Assembly (NCBI GenBank): GCA_034506255.1
Contig: JAPDPX010000007.1
Coordinates: 124,001 to 188,000, forward strand
Source of the DNA: a candidate division KSB1 bacterium
GTDB lineage: Bacteria > Zhuqueibacterota > Zhuqueibacteria > Zhuqueibacterales > Zhuqueibacteraceae
Direction: 5' to 3'
Length of the DNA: 64,000 nt
Below the pieces are notes generated by a model. It was not told where the DNA came from. It made no database searches and was given only the letters and a program-made list of their open reading frames with translations. The number at the start of each line of letters is the position of its first letter. Within the stretch, counting starts at the first letter, position 1. The translations under genes and the position numbers were made by a program. Of this stretch, positions 45,336 to 54,493 are shown piece after piece.

Positions 45336-46379
45336 TTACTCCTCGAGGTGGTTCACCAGGCGATTCTCGCGGCGTGTCCGGCGCAGGCGCAGGCGCGCCG
45401 CGGCCAGCTCCAGAATGCGATGCACCATGGCGCCGTAATCGTAGCCGATCGTCTGTGCCGCCATGGGCAGGACGGATTCGGGATCGAGATCGGGGTTGGG
45501 ATTGACATCGAGCACCATTGGCGCGCCGTTCCACAAACGGATGTCCATGCGGGCATAATCGCGGCAGCGCATGGCGCGATAGGCCGCCACTGCGGCTTCC
45601 TGCAACAGGCGCAGCAGGGGCTCATCCACCGGCGCCGGACACAGCCATTTGATGCCGTTCCAGCCGTCGGAGTTGGGATCGAATTTGGATTCGAAGGTAT
45701 AAAGCCGGTCGTGTATGTCGGAATAGCGTGAATAGTCCAGCTCCACCGGCGGCAGAACTTCGAGCTTGCGATTGCCCCACACGGCGACGTGAAATTCACG
45801 GCCGCCAATGAACGGCTCCACCAGTGCCGGGCCGCCAAACTCGGTTTCAATGCGCCGGATCTGACGCGCCAGCTCCGCGCTCGATTCCACCACCGAGGCG
45901 CGCGTGATGCCGTAGCTGCAGTGCTGATTGGCGGGCTTCACCATTGCGGGGTAATACCTCCATTCCTTCACCTGGTGATGCTGCATGGTGTGACCCGGCG
46001 GTGTCGGCGCACCGGCATTCAGCAGAATTTTTTTGATGGTGTGCTTGTTTTGGGATTTGGCGAGCGTGCGGGAATTGGCGCCGGTGTACACGAAACCGCG
46101 CTGTTCCAGGCCCCTGGCCACCAGTGCATCGGACCACGGAATGTCGGAAAAGCCCTCGCACCAGTTGAAAACAATCCATTCCTCCGGATCGAAACGCGCG
46201 AGCGGTTCCAGGTTATCATGAATCTCCACCGCCTCCACGCGCAGCTTTCTGCCCTCCAGGCTCGCGAGCATGTGTTCCACAAGCCGCATCGAATTCGCGC
46301 GATCCGCCGCCGGCCAGTTGGGATCGATATTGTAGAGCACGATCACTCGTTCGATGGGTTGGTGTTGCTTGGTCGCCAT
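45336..46379 (-). CDS. ATP-grasp ligase, D-Ala-D-Ala ligase-like
   Basis: A 347-residue protein with the ATP-grasp fold. An N-terminal domain (residues 10-105) includes IVFNWCEGFSD, the central domain YPAMVKPANQHCSYGITRAS and ALVEPFIGGREFHVAVWG, and the C-terminal magnesium-binding MVLDVNPNPDLDP (Asp291, Asn293, Asn295). These match Ddl-type ligases, but the fit is loose and the neighbours are not cell-wall genes, so an amino-acid or peptide ligase of other specificity is likely. GGTGGAGG sits 4 bases before the ATG. Cytoplasmic. Confidence 0.82.
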   Translation of the reverse strand: MATKQHQPIERVIVLYNIDPNWPAADRANSMRLVEHMLASLEGRKLRVEAVEIHDNLEPLARFDPEEWIVFNWCEGFSDIPWSDALVARGLEQRGFVYTGANSRTLAKSQNKHTIKKILLNAGAPTPPGHTMQHHQVKEWRYYPAMVKPANQHCSYGITRASVVESSAELARQIRRIETEFGGPALVEPFIGGREFHVAVWGNRKLEVLPPVELDYSRYSDIHDRLYTFESKFDPNSDGWNGIKWLCPAPVDEPLLRLLQEAAVAAYRAMRCRDYARMDIRLWNGAPMVLDVNPNPDLDPESVLPMAAQTIGYDYGAMVHRILELAAARLRLRRTRRENRLVNHLEE

Positions 46380-46550
46380 TCAGCCTCCACCATCTTGTTC
46401 ATCGGCATACATGCCACGGCCTGATTGAGCGTGCACGCCCAACCGTTGCTGCAGCCCCGGCAAAAATTTTTGCGATGATAGGAATCATTCGCGATAATTG
46501 CAAGCAATAAAATGGGAATACGCCCGCGCCGCCGCGATTTTTCCGTCCGG

Positions 46551-47297
46551 CTACAGCACGATCATCTTCACGGCCGCCAACAACAATATCAGCACGAGCA
46601 GCCGGCGCAGGGTGTGCGGCGCAAAACGCCGGCTGCCGAATGCCGCGCCGAGGTAACCGCCGCCCGCCGCCGCCAGCGCCCACCACACAATCGCCCGCGG
46701 CAGCGTGGCGGTTTGCGCGAGGTGACCGAACAGACCCGCGATCGAATTCACCAGAATGAAGGCCGCCGACAGTGCGGCGCTCTCGCGCGTGTCCGCCCAG
46801 CCGCGCAACAGCAGCAACGGGCTCAAAAAAATTCCACCACCCACACCAGTCAAGCCGGAAAGCAATCCAATCGCCCCGCCGGCAAGCAATGCGGTGTGCC
46901 GCGGTATCGTGCGCCGGTCGATGACCGCAGGTCCCGGCGTGAGGCAAAACAGCCGGAGCGCGGCATAAGCCAGCAGGCCGCCGACCACGCAGCGATAAAC
47001 GGTCGCCGGCAGCATCCAGCTGCCGCCGGCAAAGGCAAACGGCACCGACGTCAGTGCGAACGGCCAAAATTTTGTCCACGAAAAAAAGCCGGCACGGTGA
47101 AACTGCGTCAAGGCGAGGGCGGAGACCAGAATGTTTAACACCAGGGCGGTGGGTTTCATGATTTCCGGCGGCAGGCCAAACAACGCCATCGCAGCAAGAT
47201 AACCGGAGCCGCCGGCCTGGCCGACGGAGGCATACAACGCGGCGGTGGCGAAAATGACTGCGGTGAGAGTGATGGTGGTCAGTGGCGTCACTTGCAA
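46551..47297 (-). CDS. TauE/SafE family membrane permease
   Basis: A 248-residue integral membrane protein with about eight helices and the two homologous halves of TauE/SafE (formerly DUF81) transporters: VGQAGGSGYLAAMALFGLPPEIMKPTALVLN near the start and GLLSGLTGVGGGIFLSPLLLL in the middle. The family exports sulfite, sulfoacetate or related anions; the substrate here is not clear. Start may be TTG at 47297 or GTG at 47291, the latter with GGTGA 6 bases upstream. It abuts the SDR gene, so the two are probably co-translated. Confidence 0.87.
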   Translation of the reverse strand: MQVTPLTTITLTAVIFATAALYASVGQAGGSGYLAAMALFGLPPEIMKPTALVLNILVSALALTQFHRAGFFSWTKFWPFALTSVPFAFAGGSWMLPATVYRCVVGGLLAYAALRLFCLTPGPAVIDRRTIPRHTALLAGGAIGLLSGLTGVGGGIFLSPLLLLRGWADTRESAALSAAFILVNSIAGLFGHLAQTATLPRAIVWWALAAAGGGYLGAAFGSRRFAPHTLRRLLVLILLLAAVKMIVL

Positions 47298-48065
47298 TCA
47301 CCGCGCACAGGTGAGCTGCCGGCCGCCATCGATGTTGAACGTCACACCGGTGATCCAGCCCGCACGCGGGGAGGCGAGATAAAGAATGGCATCGGCAATC
47401 TCCTCCGGCGTGCCGACCCGGCCGAGGGGATGGGTGGTTTTGCTGTGCTCCAAAAACGCCTGATATTGGTCCCCCGTCATGCCGCTGGCGCGATGGAGAT
47501 TGGTGACCACCACGCCGGGGTTGACGGCGTTGACACGCACGCCAAAAGGCGCCAAATCCAGGGCGGCACAACGCGTGAGTTGATCCACACCCGCTTTGCT
47601 GACGCAATAAGCCAGCACGTTGGGGAAGGCGCGGGTGCCGGTCACGCTCGACACATTCACGATGTTGCCCCCGGTTGCTTTCAAAAACGGCACGGCTTCC
47701 TGCATCATGACAAACACCGCGGTCAGGTTGAGGCGGAGCATCAGATCCCATGCTTCCCTGGGGGTGGAGCTGATCGAGCCGGTGGCGATGATGCCGGCGG
47801 CATTGACCAAAACATCGAGGCGGCCAAAATGATCGACCGTCTGCGCGACGGCGCGGCGGCAGTGCTCGGCGTCCGTGAGGTCAACCGGAAGGATGATGCT
47901 TTCCACCCCGTGCCGGGCGATCTCATCGACCACACGCTGCAGACTCTCCCGGCTGCGGCTGAGCAGTGCCAGACGGCTGCCCGCCGCCGCAAACGCACGG
48001 GCCGTGGCTTTGCCGATGCCGCTGGAGGCGCCGGTAATCAATGCAACCTTGCCCGACAGTTCCAT
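47298..48065 (-). CDS. SDR-family oxidoreductase
   Basis: A 255-residue classical short-chain dehydrogenase. TGASSGIG binds the cofactor, VNAAG follows, the catalytic Ser is in NVSSVTG and the Tyr/Lys pair in YCVSK. The last part, FNIDGG, is typical. Two SDRs occur in this window (the other at 25.8 kb) and they are no more alike than family members usually are. GGAG lies 6 bases before the ATG, and it begins 3 bases after the nuclease-fold gene, forming an operon with it and the TauE gene. Substrate not known. Confidence 0.92.
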   Translation of the reverse strand: MELSGKVALITGASSGIGKATARAFAAAGSRLALLSRSRESLQRVVDEIARHGVESIILPVDLTDAEHCRRAVAQTVDHFGRLDVLVNAAGIIATGSISSTPREAWDLMLRLNLTAVFVMMQEAVPFLKATGGNIVNVSSVTGTRAFPNVLAYCVSKAGVDQLTRCAALDLAPFGVRVNAVNPGVVVTNLHRASGMTGDQYQAFLEHSKTTHPLGRVGTPEEIADAILYLASPRAGWITGVTFNIDGGRQLTCAR

Positions 48066-48068
48066 GCT

Positions 48069-49316
48069 TCACTCCAGAAAGATGAGTTTGCGGGTTTGTG
48101 TTTGTCCATCCACCGTGAGGCGGCAGAAATACACGCCACTCTTCAAGCCGCGCGCGGAGAAGCGGGTGCGATAGTGCCCGGGGGCCTTGGTCTCATTCAG
48201 CAAAACGGCGACTTCCGCGCCGTTGAGATCATAAACTTTCAACATCACGCGTGCCCGCCGGTGGAGCCGGTATCCGATGATCGTTTCCGGCTTGAAGGGA
48301 TTGGGGAAATTCTGCTCGAGCTCAAACAACACCGGCAGACCTTTGTGCAGCCGCTGCTGCACCGCGGTGGGCGTGCCCACCACGAAGTCGGCGTACACCG
48401 GCAGGTGATCGGAAGCTTCATGCAGTGCGTTGGCGACACTCGCCGCCACCACGCCGTTGGGGCCGTCATTGACGGCGCGGTTGAAATGATTGCCATCGTT
48501 GCCGAAGGCACGATAGGAATTGGGCAGCAGATACAAACCATCGGAAGCGAGCACACTGGCGGAAACCAGAATCAAATCGAAGCGGTCGTCGAGGCCGCCG
48601 GCACTGCCTTCGCCAAACACCGTGGTGCGCGTTGATTGTGTGTGCAGGGCGGCAAAACTCGCATTGTTGTTCCACACCCCGACCGCATTGAGCGGGTCAA
48701 AAAGCCGGCCGTCGTTGTCGGCCTGGCTTTCCGTGAGACGCAGAAATGCCGGCTCACTGGAACGCGAGAGATTGAAGTCTCCCATCACCACCAGATTTTC
48801 TCCCGGCGGCAGATCGTTGAGATAGGTGCGCAGTGTCAGCGCCTCGTTGGCGCGCTGGCGTTCGTCATTGACCTCGGTGCCGGCCTTGAGATGCACGGAG
48901 TACAGCCGGAATTCCACCCCGTTGGCCTGCAGATAGTACTCGGAGATATTGCGCAGGCTCGTGCGGATTTGCTGCGTGCCCAGCAGGGTCACCCTGTCCG
49001 GTTTGTAGTACAGCGTGTTGTCCAGGTCGAAGCCGTCGACGAACGGCGCGCTCTGATACAAATTGGGCCGGGAAAAATTCATCACCTGGTTGAGAAAAAG
49101 AAGCTGGCCCTGTTCGCTCTCGAGCTCCTGCACCAGCAGCAGATCCGGCTGCAACGCGTTGATCACCGTGCGGAAGTAGGGCAGCCGGGCGACGCCCTGA
49201 CTGCTCGGGAAAAAGAGCAGATTGTAGCTGGCAATACGGAGCGTGTCGAGTGGCGCCGCCGCTCTGCCGGCGCCGGCCAACAAAAGCAAACTGCACAACA
49301 AAATCACTTTTCTCAT
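48069..49316 (-). CDS. Secreted endonuclease/exonuclease/phosphatase protein, Por-sorted
   Basis: A 415-residue exported protein. A signal peptide (VILLCSLLLLAGAGRAAA) precedes an endonuclease/exonuclease/phosphatase (DNase I-like) domain: LRIASYNLLFF, LLVQELES, SVHLKAG, VVMGDFNLS, DRFDLILVS and SDHLPVYADF give the expected Asn, Glu, His, Asp and His residues. The last 85 residues (ELEQNFPNPFKPETII to RKLIFLE) form a Por/type IX secretion C-terminal sorting domain, implying surface attachment or release. It could degrade nucleic acid or phosphate esters outside the cell. ATG at 49316 has GGAAG upstream. First gene of the operon with the SDR and TauE genes. Confidence 0.88.
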   Translation of the reverse strand: MRKVILLCSLLLLAGAGRAAAPLDTLRIASYNLLFFPSSQGVARLPYFRTVINALQPDLLLVQELESEQGQLLFLNQVMNFSRPNLYQSAPFVDGFDLDNTLYYKPDRVTLLGTQQIRTSLRNISEYYLQANGVEFRLYSVHLKAGTEVNDERQRANEALTLRTYLNDLPPGENLVVMGDFNLSRSSEPAFLRLTESQADNDGRLFDPLNAVGVWNNNASFAALHTQSTRTTVFGEGSAGGLDDRFDLILVSASVLASDGLYLLPNSYRAFGNDGNHFNRAVNDGPNGVVAASVANALHEASDHLPVYADFVVGTPTAVQQRLHKGLPVLFELEQNFPNPFKPETIIGYRLHRRARVMLKVYDLNGAEVAVLLNETKAPGHYRTRFSARGLKSGVYFCRLTVDGQTQTRKLIFLE

Positions 49317-49509
49317 GCCATCAGGCTTCCAATTGAACATTTTCATGACGGAAAACGGAGAACTGAACGCGATCGCCCGCACTTTCAAACCCGGCATCCC
49401 TTCCGGGAGGGAAACGCGCCCTCCCGACAAACATTTGGGCTGCGGCCACGCCGCAGTCGCAGCGTGGCAACATGGCTTCACCACGAAAATGTCAGCAGGC
49501 AAACCAGAG

Positions 49510-49792
49510 GTCTGCGCGACATTTTCATGTCGATGGATGCCCATGCGGGCATGGCAAATTACACGAAAATACTTTTGTTTGCGGTAGATCCTTCAGGGTC
49601 GGTGCCTGAAGGCACTGCCACGAAAGCTCATTTTCATTCTGATGGGTAGCGCGCGGCATGACAAAAATTACCCTGAAAACGCCATGTGGGCCGCAGAGAT
49701 TTTGGCGACGCCACTTTGTCCCGCTTTGCCAGTGGTAAAAACCGGCGCGACACTGCGCAAATCAGCCTGCGGGAAATTTGTTTATCGCCGCG
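49510..49792 (+). repeat. Dispersed repeat family D, copy 1
   Basis: About 283 bases that align, in reverse orientation, with 54494-54776 at roughly 75% identity. Shared strings include GGCACTGC, CTTCAGGxTCGGTG, AATTACCCTGAAAAC and GGCCGCAGAGATTT. The copy itself consists of two related units of about 120 bases, each with CATxxxGATGG followed by CATGxCAAA and TTAC. Confidence 0.72.
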
Positions 49793-49935
49793 TTCCGTTT
49801 TGCCCACACCGAGCCGTATGGAACCGAAAAGAATTCTAGGCAAAATTCTTCGATTTGCAAGCCGCAAATTCCGCCAGCCATCAAAGCACAACCAACTTTC
49901 AGTCAAGGGCACCGGCTCCCCTGCTCCCCGCAACC

Positions 49936-49980
49936 AACACAAACAAAAGTGGCGCCTGATACTGCCTGCCGGCGCCACTT
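49936..49980 (-). terminator. Terminator of the S46 peptidase gene
   Basis: AAGTGGCGCC (49947-49956) and GGCGCCACTT (49971-49980) make a 10-bp stem with a 14-base loop. On the minus strand it is followed by TTGTTTGTGTTGG. It ends 70 bases after the peptidase stop codon. Confidence 0.72.
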
Positions 49981-50049
49981 GGTGAAGAAAACTCCCTCTG
50001 CCCGACGACCTGAACACCGGGCCGCCGCAAACCGCGCGTCAAAACAGGA

Positions 50050-52164
50050 TCAATCTGTTTTCGAGGACGTTGCGCCCGCGTTTTCCAACTCGTCGGCGAT
50101 CACACCGGCATCATAAAGTTTGCGCATCGCTTCGATCATGTAGGCGGGATGCACCGCCACGGCGCGGTTGGCTTCCTCGCTGTAGACATAACGGCCGACC
50201 AGGCTCTCGATGTTGCCGTCGAAGATCAAACCCACCAACTCGCCCTGCTTGTTGATCACCGGTGAGCCGGAGTTGCCGCCAATGATGTCATTGGTGGTGA
50301 CGAAATTCACCGGCGTGCGCAGATCGAGTTTGTCCTGGCGTTCGAAAAAGCGCTTGGGCAGGTTGAAGGGCGGCTGCAGGTTGAAGCTGTAGGCGCGGTC
50401 GAACAGGCCGTAGAGCGTCGTCATGGCCGGCGCCTTGGTGCCGTTCATCGGATAGCCCGCCACTTTGCCGTAGGAAAGCCGCAGGGTGAATGTGGCATCG
50501 GGATAGGCAGATTTGCCATAAACGGCAAAGCGCGCCTTGCCGATCTTTTCACCGGCGGCCACCAGCACGCTCTCCACCTGCTCTTCATAGAGGCGGTTCT
50601 GTTCGCGCATCATCCCGTCCAGCTCGCGCATCAGGACAATGAGCGGATCGGTCGAAGCTTTGATCGCACTTTCACCGCCTTCGAGCAGGGCCTTGCGCAC
50701 CGCCACATCGGCGAGCTTGGTGCCGCCGATGAGTTCCCGGGCCACTTCCGCCGGCGTGCGCCCCCCGAGCACGGTTTTGATGAAGGGATCATCCGGGCCA
50801 AGCTGCTCATGCGATTCCTGCAGGGCATCCACGAGGGAAACTTCCTCCAACGCCGGATAAATCGGCGCCGGCGAGAGCAACCGGAACTTCAAACCTTCGA
50901 GCTGGGAGTCATGAAAACCCTCGAGGCGCTCTTCGTCCTTCTTTTTAATCTCGGTGGCATACTGCACGAGATTTTTGGCCAGGTTTGCCAGCCGTGAGAA
51001 GCGCAAATCGCGATAGCGGAGCTGCGGCAGCATTTCGATTTGTTTCTTTTCCGCATTGGCAATCATGTCCCAGGCGTCGCCATAGGCCGCCTGCCACTCC
51101 GGCTTGCCGGCGATCAGGGCGCGGAAATCATTCTCTTCCTGCTCCTTTTTGGCCATCAGCTCTTTGCTGCGCAGACCGTTGTACTCGCCGGTCCACGCTT
51201 TCAGCGCGTTCTCAATCCCGAAAATGTCGCGCATGGCCTGGCGCTCCTGCTCCGGACCTTGTGCGGCATAGCGGCGCAGCAGGGCCAGGCGGCGGTTGTA
51301 CATTTTCAAACGATACGGATAACTGTAGTCGCGTTGCCGTACAAGTTGCGCCACCGTTTGCAGGCGGTCGGTGGAGCCGGGATGGCCGGACACAAACACC
51401 AGTTCGTCAACCGCCGCGCCTGTGGTGTTCCATTTCAGATAATGCTTGCTTTGCACCGGCTTGTCATTCTCGTAGACGCGAAAGAGCGTCATGTCGAGAT
51501 CATAACGCGGATAAGTGAAGTTGTCGGGATCCCCGCCGTAAAATGCCGCCTGCTGTTCGGGCGCAAAGACCAGCCGCACATCGGTGTATTTCTTGTAGCG
51601 GTACAGCCAGTATTCGCCGCCCTGGTAGAGTGACACCACTTCTGAATGCAAACCGGCTGCCTTCAGGCTTTCCTTTTCGATGCGGGCGATTTCCTTTTGA
51701 CGGGCCTGCAAAGCCTGCTGGTCGGTCATGCCCGGCTTTGCCGCGCCTTGCACGCGCGCGGTAACGTTTTCCATCGAGATCAGAACATTCAACTCCAGAT
51801 CCGGGCATTTCAATTCGGCCGCCGGGGTCATTGCCAGAAAACCGTTGGCGACATAGTTGTTCTCCGGGCTCGACAGTTTCTGCAACTGGCCGAGAGCGAC
51901 GTGGTGATTGGTCAACACCAGACCATTGGGGCTCACGAAGGAGCCGGAGCCGCCATCGTTGAAGCGAACACTCGCCAGCCGGATGTGATCCAGCCACGCC
52001 TGTGTCGGCGTGAAGCCATAGCGTTCTTGAAGCTGCTTGAGAGGCGGATTGTCGAACGTCCACATCCCCTCATCGGGCCGTGCCGCGCCCGGCAGAAACA
52101 GCATGCCGGCCAGCACCAACACGCCGGCGAGCCGCTTCAGAATATTCCGACACTCCATACGCAT
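50050..52164 (-). CDS. S46 family dipeptidyl peptidase (DPP7-like)
   Basis: A 704-residue serine exopeptidase of family S46, which releases dipeptides from peptide N-termini in the periplasm. Signal peptide to about residue 30. Catalytic His88 lies in GLVLTNHHVALGQ and Ser632 in IIGGNSGSPV. In the specificity loop LIFDGNIES has Gly where DPP11-type enzymes have Arg, so DPP7-like preference for hydrophobic residues is expected (inference). Length is typical of the family. GGAGGTG lies 4-5 bases before the ATG. Divergent from a sodium:solute symporter, which might import the dipeptides or amino acids produced. Confidence 0.95.
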   Translation of the reverse strand: MRMECRNILKRLAGVLVLAGMLFLPGAARPDEGMWTFDNPPLKQLQERYGFTPTQAWLDHIRLASVRFNDGGSGSFVSPNGLVLTNHHVALGQLQKLSSPENNYVANGFLAMTPAAELKCPDLELNVLISMENVTARVQGAAKPGMTDQQALQARQKEIARIEKESLKAAGLHSEVVSLYQGGEYWLYRYKKYTDVRLVFAPEQQAAFYGGDPDNFTYPRYDLDMTLFRVYENDKPVQSKHYLKWNTTGAAVDELVFVSGHPGSTDRLQTVAQLVRQRDYSYPYRLKMYNRRLALLRRYAAQGPEQERQAMRDIFGIENALKAWTGEYNGLRSKELMAKKEQEENDFRALIAGKPEWQAAYGDAWDMIANAEKKQIEMLPQLRYRDLRFSRLANLAKNLVQYATEIKKKDEERLEGFHDSQLEGLKFRLLSPAPIYPALEEVSLVDALQESHEQLGPDDPFIKTVLGGRTPAEVARELIGGTKLADVAVRKALLEGGESAIKASTDPLIVLMRELDGMMREQNRLYEEQVESVLVAAGEKIGKARFAVYGKSAYPDATFTLRLSYGKVAGYPMNGTKAPAMTTLYGLFDRAYSFNLQPPFNLPKRFFERQDKLDLRTPVNFVTTNDIIGGNSGSPVINKQGELVGLIFDGNIESLVGRYVYSEEANRAVAVHPAYMIEAMRKLYDAGVIADELENAGATSSKTD

Positions 52165-52246
52165 CGCACACCTCCATCGGGTTCACAAGGCATTCCCTAC
52201 CTTTGAGAAAGCAGAACAGTCCTTCCCAGCCATGCCAAAGTGCGGC

Positions 52247-52275
52247 ATGATAGAAAAAAGTTGCGTCATCTCCAA
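52247..52275 (-). promoter_or_regulatory. Promoter candidate for the S46 peptidase
   Basis: Minus-strand TTGGAG (52270-52275), 17-base spacer and TATCAT (52247-52252), about 83 bases before the ATG. Confidence 0.35.
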
Positions 52276-52439
52276 TACTTTTTATCTTAGCAGCAGTTTG
52301 TATGCTCTCTCAGCTTTGTGCATATGATCGAAGTCAGTGACGGGGTGTCGCCTCCCTGCTGGTTGACAAAGCCGGCAGCACGGGCGAGGCGCGGACAAAA
52401 GTTGCTTTCTGAATTTTGCATGGGCCGCGTTGCCCTCAC

Positions 52440-52463
52440 CGCCTGCGATTGCAATCGCAGGCG
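52440..52463. promoter_or_regulatory. Perfect 24-bp palindrome
   Basis: The half CGCCTGCGATTG at 52440-52451 is followed at once by its exact complement, with no spacer. A dimeric repressor operator or cruciform site is possible; a terminator is less likely as no T-run follows. Confidence 0.4.
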
Positions 52464-52540
52464 CAGAGCTCAAGTTGGGCAAGGCCGGCTTATCATCCGA
52501 TTGGTGGGCGGCCGCCTTCAAGCGGTCTCAGCTTTAAGTT

Positions 52541-52556
52541 TGAGAATTTATTCTCA
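52541..52556. promoter_or_regulatory. Inverted repeat TGAGAAT-N2-ATTCTCA
   Basis: A 16-bp perfect palindrome, TGAGAATTTATTCTCA, AT-rich and about 130 bases before the symporter ATG. It looks like an operator half-site pair; the binding protein is unknown. Confidence 0.4.
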
Positions 52557-52683
52557 GGCGAAAGGCGGCAAAAAGAAAATGCAAAATTCAGTGGCTTGCC
52601 AGAGCGGGGCACAACACCGGTGACGGCGCAGTCCGCACCAAGGCAGGCAGGAGGCGAGATTCATTCCTCAACCGGGCTCATCG

Positions 52684-54258
52684 ATGAGCGCACTCTTCTG
52701 GGATGTCGCGATTATCGTCTTCTACTTCATCACCATTACCAGTCTCGGTTTGTACATGGGGCGGCGCGAAGAAAGCATGGAGGACTTCGCGCTGGGCGGG
52801 CGCAAGATTCCCTGGTGGGCGGTGCTGGCATCCATCATCGCGGCGGAAACCAGCGCCGCCACCTTTCTCGGGGTGCCGGCGGAGGGCTACCGCCAGCAGA
52901 GCGCCATCTACGTGCAATTAATGCTGGGCACCGTGGTGGCGCGGGTGATCATCGCCTATCTCTTCATCAGACCCTACTATCATTACCGCGTTTACACCGT
53001 TTATGAATTCCTGGAAAAGCGCTTCGGCGTGCGGTCGCGCGTGGCCGGCAGCATCATCTTCCTGATCACCCGTGTGCTGGCCAGCGGCGTGCGGGTTTAC
53101 ATTGCCGCGGTGGTGCTGGTGATCGCCTGGAAATTTCTCACCGGCGCCTCCCCCACCTTCGAGCAGTATGTGCTCGCGATCATCGTGATGACCCTGATCA
53201 CCACGCTCTACACCATGCTGGGCGGCATCAAAGCGGTGATCTGGACTGATTTGATTCAGGCCGGCATCATGTTCGGCGGCGCCCTGCTCTCGCTTTATAT
53301 CATTGTTGCGCTCACGCCCGGCGGCTGGGAGGGCATCAAGGCCGGTACCGACAATTTTGCCAACTTCCGCATCTTTGACACGGGCGTGCACGGCGCCACC
53401 ACGCTGTCGCAGACCGTGCGCAACATCCTGAGCCAGGAATACACCATTTGGGCGGCATTCACCGGTTATATTTTTCTGGTGATGGCCACGCATGGCACCG
53501 ACCAGGACATGGTGCAGCGCATGCTCACCGCCACTGATTACCAGCGCAGCCGCTTCTCCCTCATCCTCTCCGGCGTGGCCGATATTCCCATCGCTCTGGC
53601 GTTTGTCACGATCGGGATCTTTCTATATGCCTATTTTCGCCTTGTCCCAGATCCCAACCTGCCGGCGGCACACAACGAAATTTTCGCCTACTTCATCATC
53701 AACAAAATGCCGCCGGGGCTGCGCGGCTTGATCATCGCCGGTGTCTTTGCCACCGCCATGGGGTCGTTGAGTGCCGCGCTCAATGCTCTCGCCACCAGCT
53801 TCGTGAAGGATTTTTACGCCCCCTATTTCAGGAAAAATGCCGATGACCGTCATTATGTCTCCGCCGCCCGCCTCTTCACCTTCATTTTTGCGCTTTTGAT
53901 GATCCTGGTCGCCGGCCTCGCCGCCTACTCGGTGTTGCACGATCCCACGCTCACCATTATTCCGATTGCGCTGGGCATCATCGGCTACACCTACGGCTCG
54001 CTGCTCGGCGTTTTCCTGATCGGCATGCTGACCCGCCGCCGCGGCAACGATCGCGGCAATCTGCTCGCCATGCTTTGCGGCTTCCTCACCGTCTTTGGAC
54101 TCAGCGGACTGGCAAACAGGGTGCTGGGCTGGCTGGGGCTGGCCCCGCTGCCGGTGCCACAGATTGCCTTCACCTGGTATATCATGTTCGGCAGTATCGT
54201 GACGTTTCTCGTTGGGCTCTGGTTTCGAACGCCTCCGGACAAAGTGACCACGCCATGA
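52684..54258 (+). CDS. Sodium:solute symporter (SSS family)
   Basis: A 524-residue membrane protein of the SSS family (PutP, SGLT), which uses the sodium gradient to import sugars, amino acids or other solutes. About 13-14 helices. Features include GGRKIPWWAVLASIIAAETSAATFLG near the N-terminus (first two helices and ion-site residues), TLYTMLGGIKAVIWTDLIQ and the long ATHGTDQDMVQRML loop. Nothing fixes the substrate. The ATG at 52684 has no nearby ribosome binding site; AGGAGG stands 29 bases upstream, so translation might begin earlier, for example at an unusual ATT codon at 52663. Divergent from the S46 peptidase. Confidence 0.92.
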   Translation: MSALFWDVAIIVFYFITITSLGLYMGRREESMEDFALGGRKIPWWAVLASIIAAETSAATFLGVPAEGYRQQSAIYVQLMLGTVVARVIIAYLFIRPYYHYRVYTVYEFLEKRFGVRSRVAGSIIFLITRVLASGVRVYIAAVVLVIAWKFLTGASPTFEQYVLAIIVMTLITTLYTMLGGIKAVIWTDLIQAGIMFGGALLSLYIIVALTPGGWEGIKAGTDNFANFRIFDTGVHGATTLSQTVRNILSQEYTIWAAFTGYIFLVMATHGTDQDMVQRMLTATDYQRSRFSLILSGVADIPIALAFVTIGIFLYAYFRLVPDPNLPAAHNEIFAYFIINKMPPGLRGLIIAGVFATAMGSLSAALNALATSFVKDFYAPYFRKNADDRHYVSAARLFTFIFALLMILVAGLAAYSVLHDPTLTIIPIALGIIGYTYGSLLGVFLIGMLTRRRGNDRGNLLAMLCGFLTVFGLSGLANRVLGWLGLAPLPVPQIAFTWYIMFGSIVTFLVGLWFRTPPDKVTTP

Positions 54259-54302
54259 AGAAAAAACAACAAACCCGGGCCTGCCGCCGCCTCGCCATTA
54301 TT

Positions 54303-54344
54303 TCGTGTCTGTCCGAAAACGTTTCCGCCCCGGCTGAGCCGGGA
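54303..54344. repeat. GC-rich hairpin, family E
   Basis: CCCGGC (54329-54334), loop TGA, GCCGGG (54338-54343), preceded by GTGTCTGTCC and CCGCC like the copy at 14541-14580. It lies 70 bases after the symporter stop codon. Confidence 0.4.
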
Positions 54345-54493
54345 TGTTCAACGCAACCAGCCGCGTGAAAAATCCGGTGCATTTGAGGCAACGGCCAAGC
54401 CGTTGCAGGAACAGTCGCTGCATAGCCAGTGGTTTTGGATGGACACTATAATTTTGGTTCTGTGTTGACTTGTGTGGGTAACTCGTAACACGG

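Larger units (their letters stand above)
49317..50049. other. Non-coding gap of 733 bases with family D repeat
   Basis: Holds the upstream region of the Por-sorted gene, a family C half-site (49497-49520), the family D repeat (49510-49792) and a terminator (49936-49980). Short frames across the repeat are not kept in its other copy. Confidence 0.6.
52165..52683. other. Divergent control region, 519 bases
   Basis: Between the S46 peptidase and the symporter. It holds a promoter candidate, two palindromes (52440-52463 and 52541-52556) and a strong AGGAGG at 52649-52654. The short open frames here have low-quality composition and no supporting signals. Confidence 0.55.
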
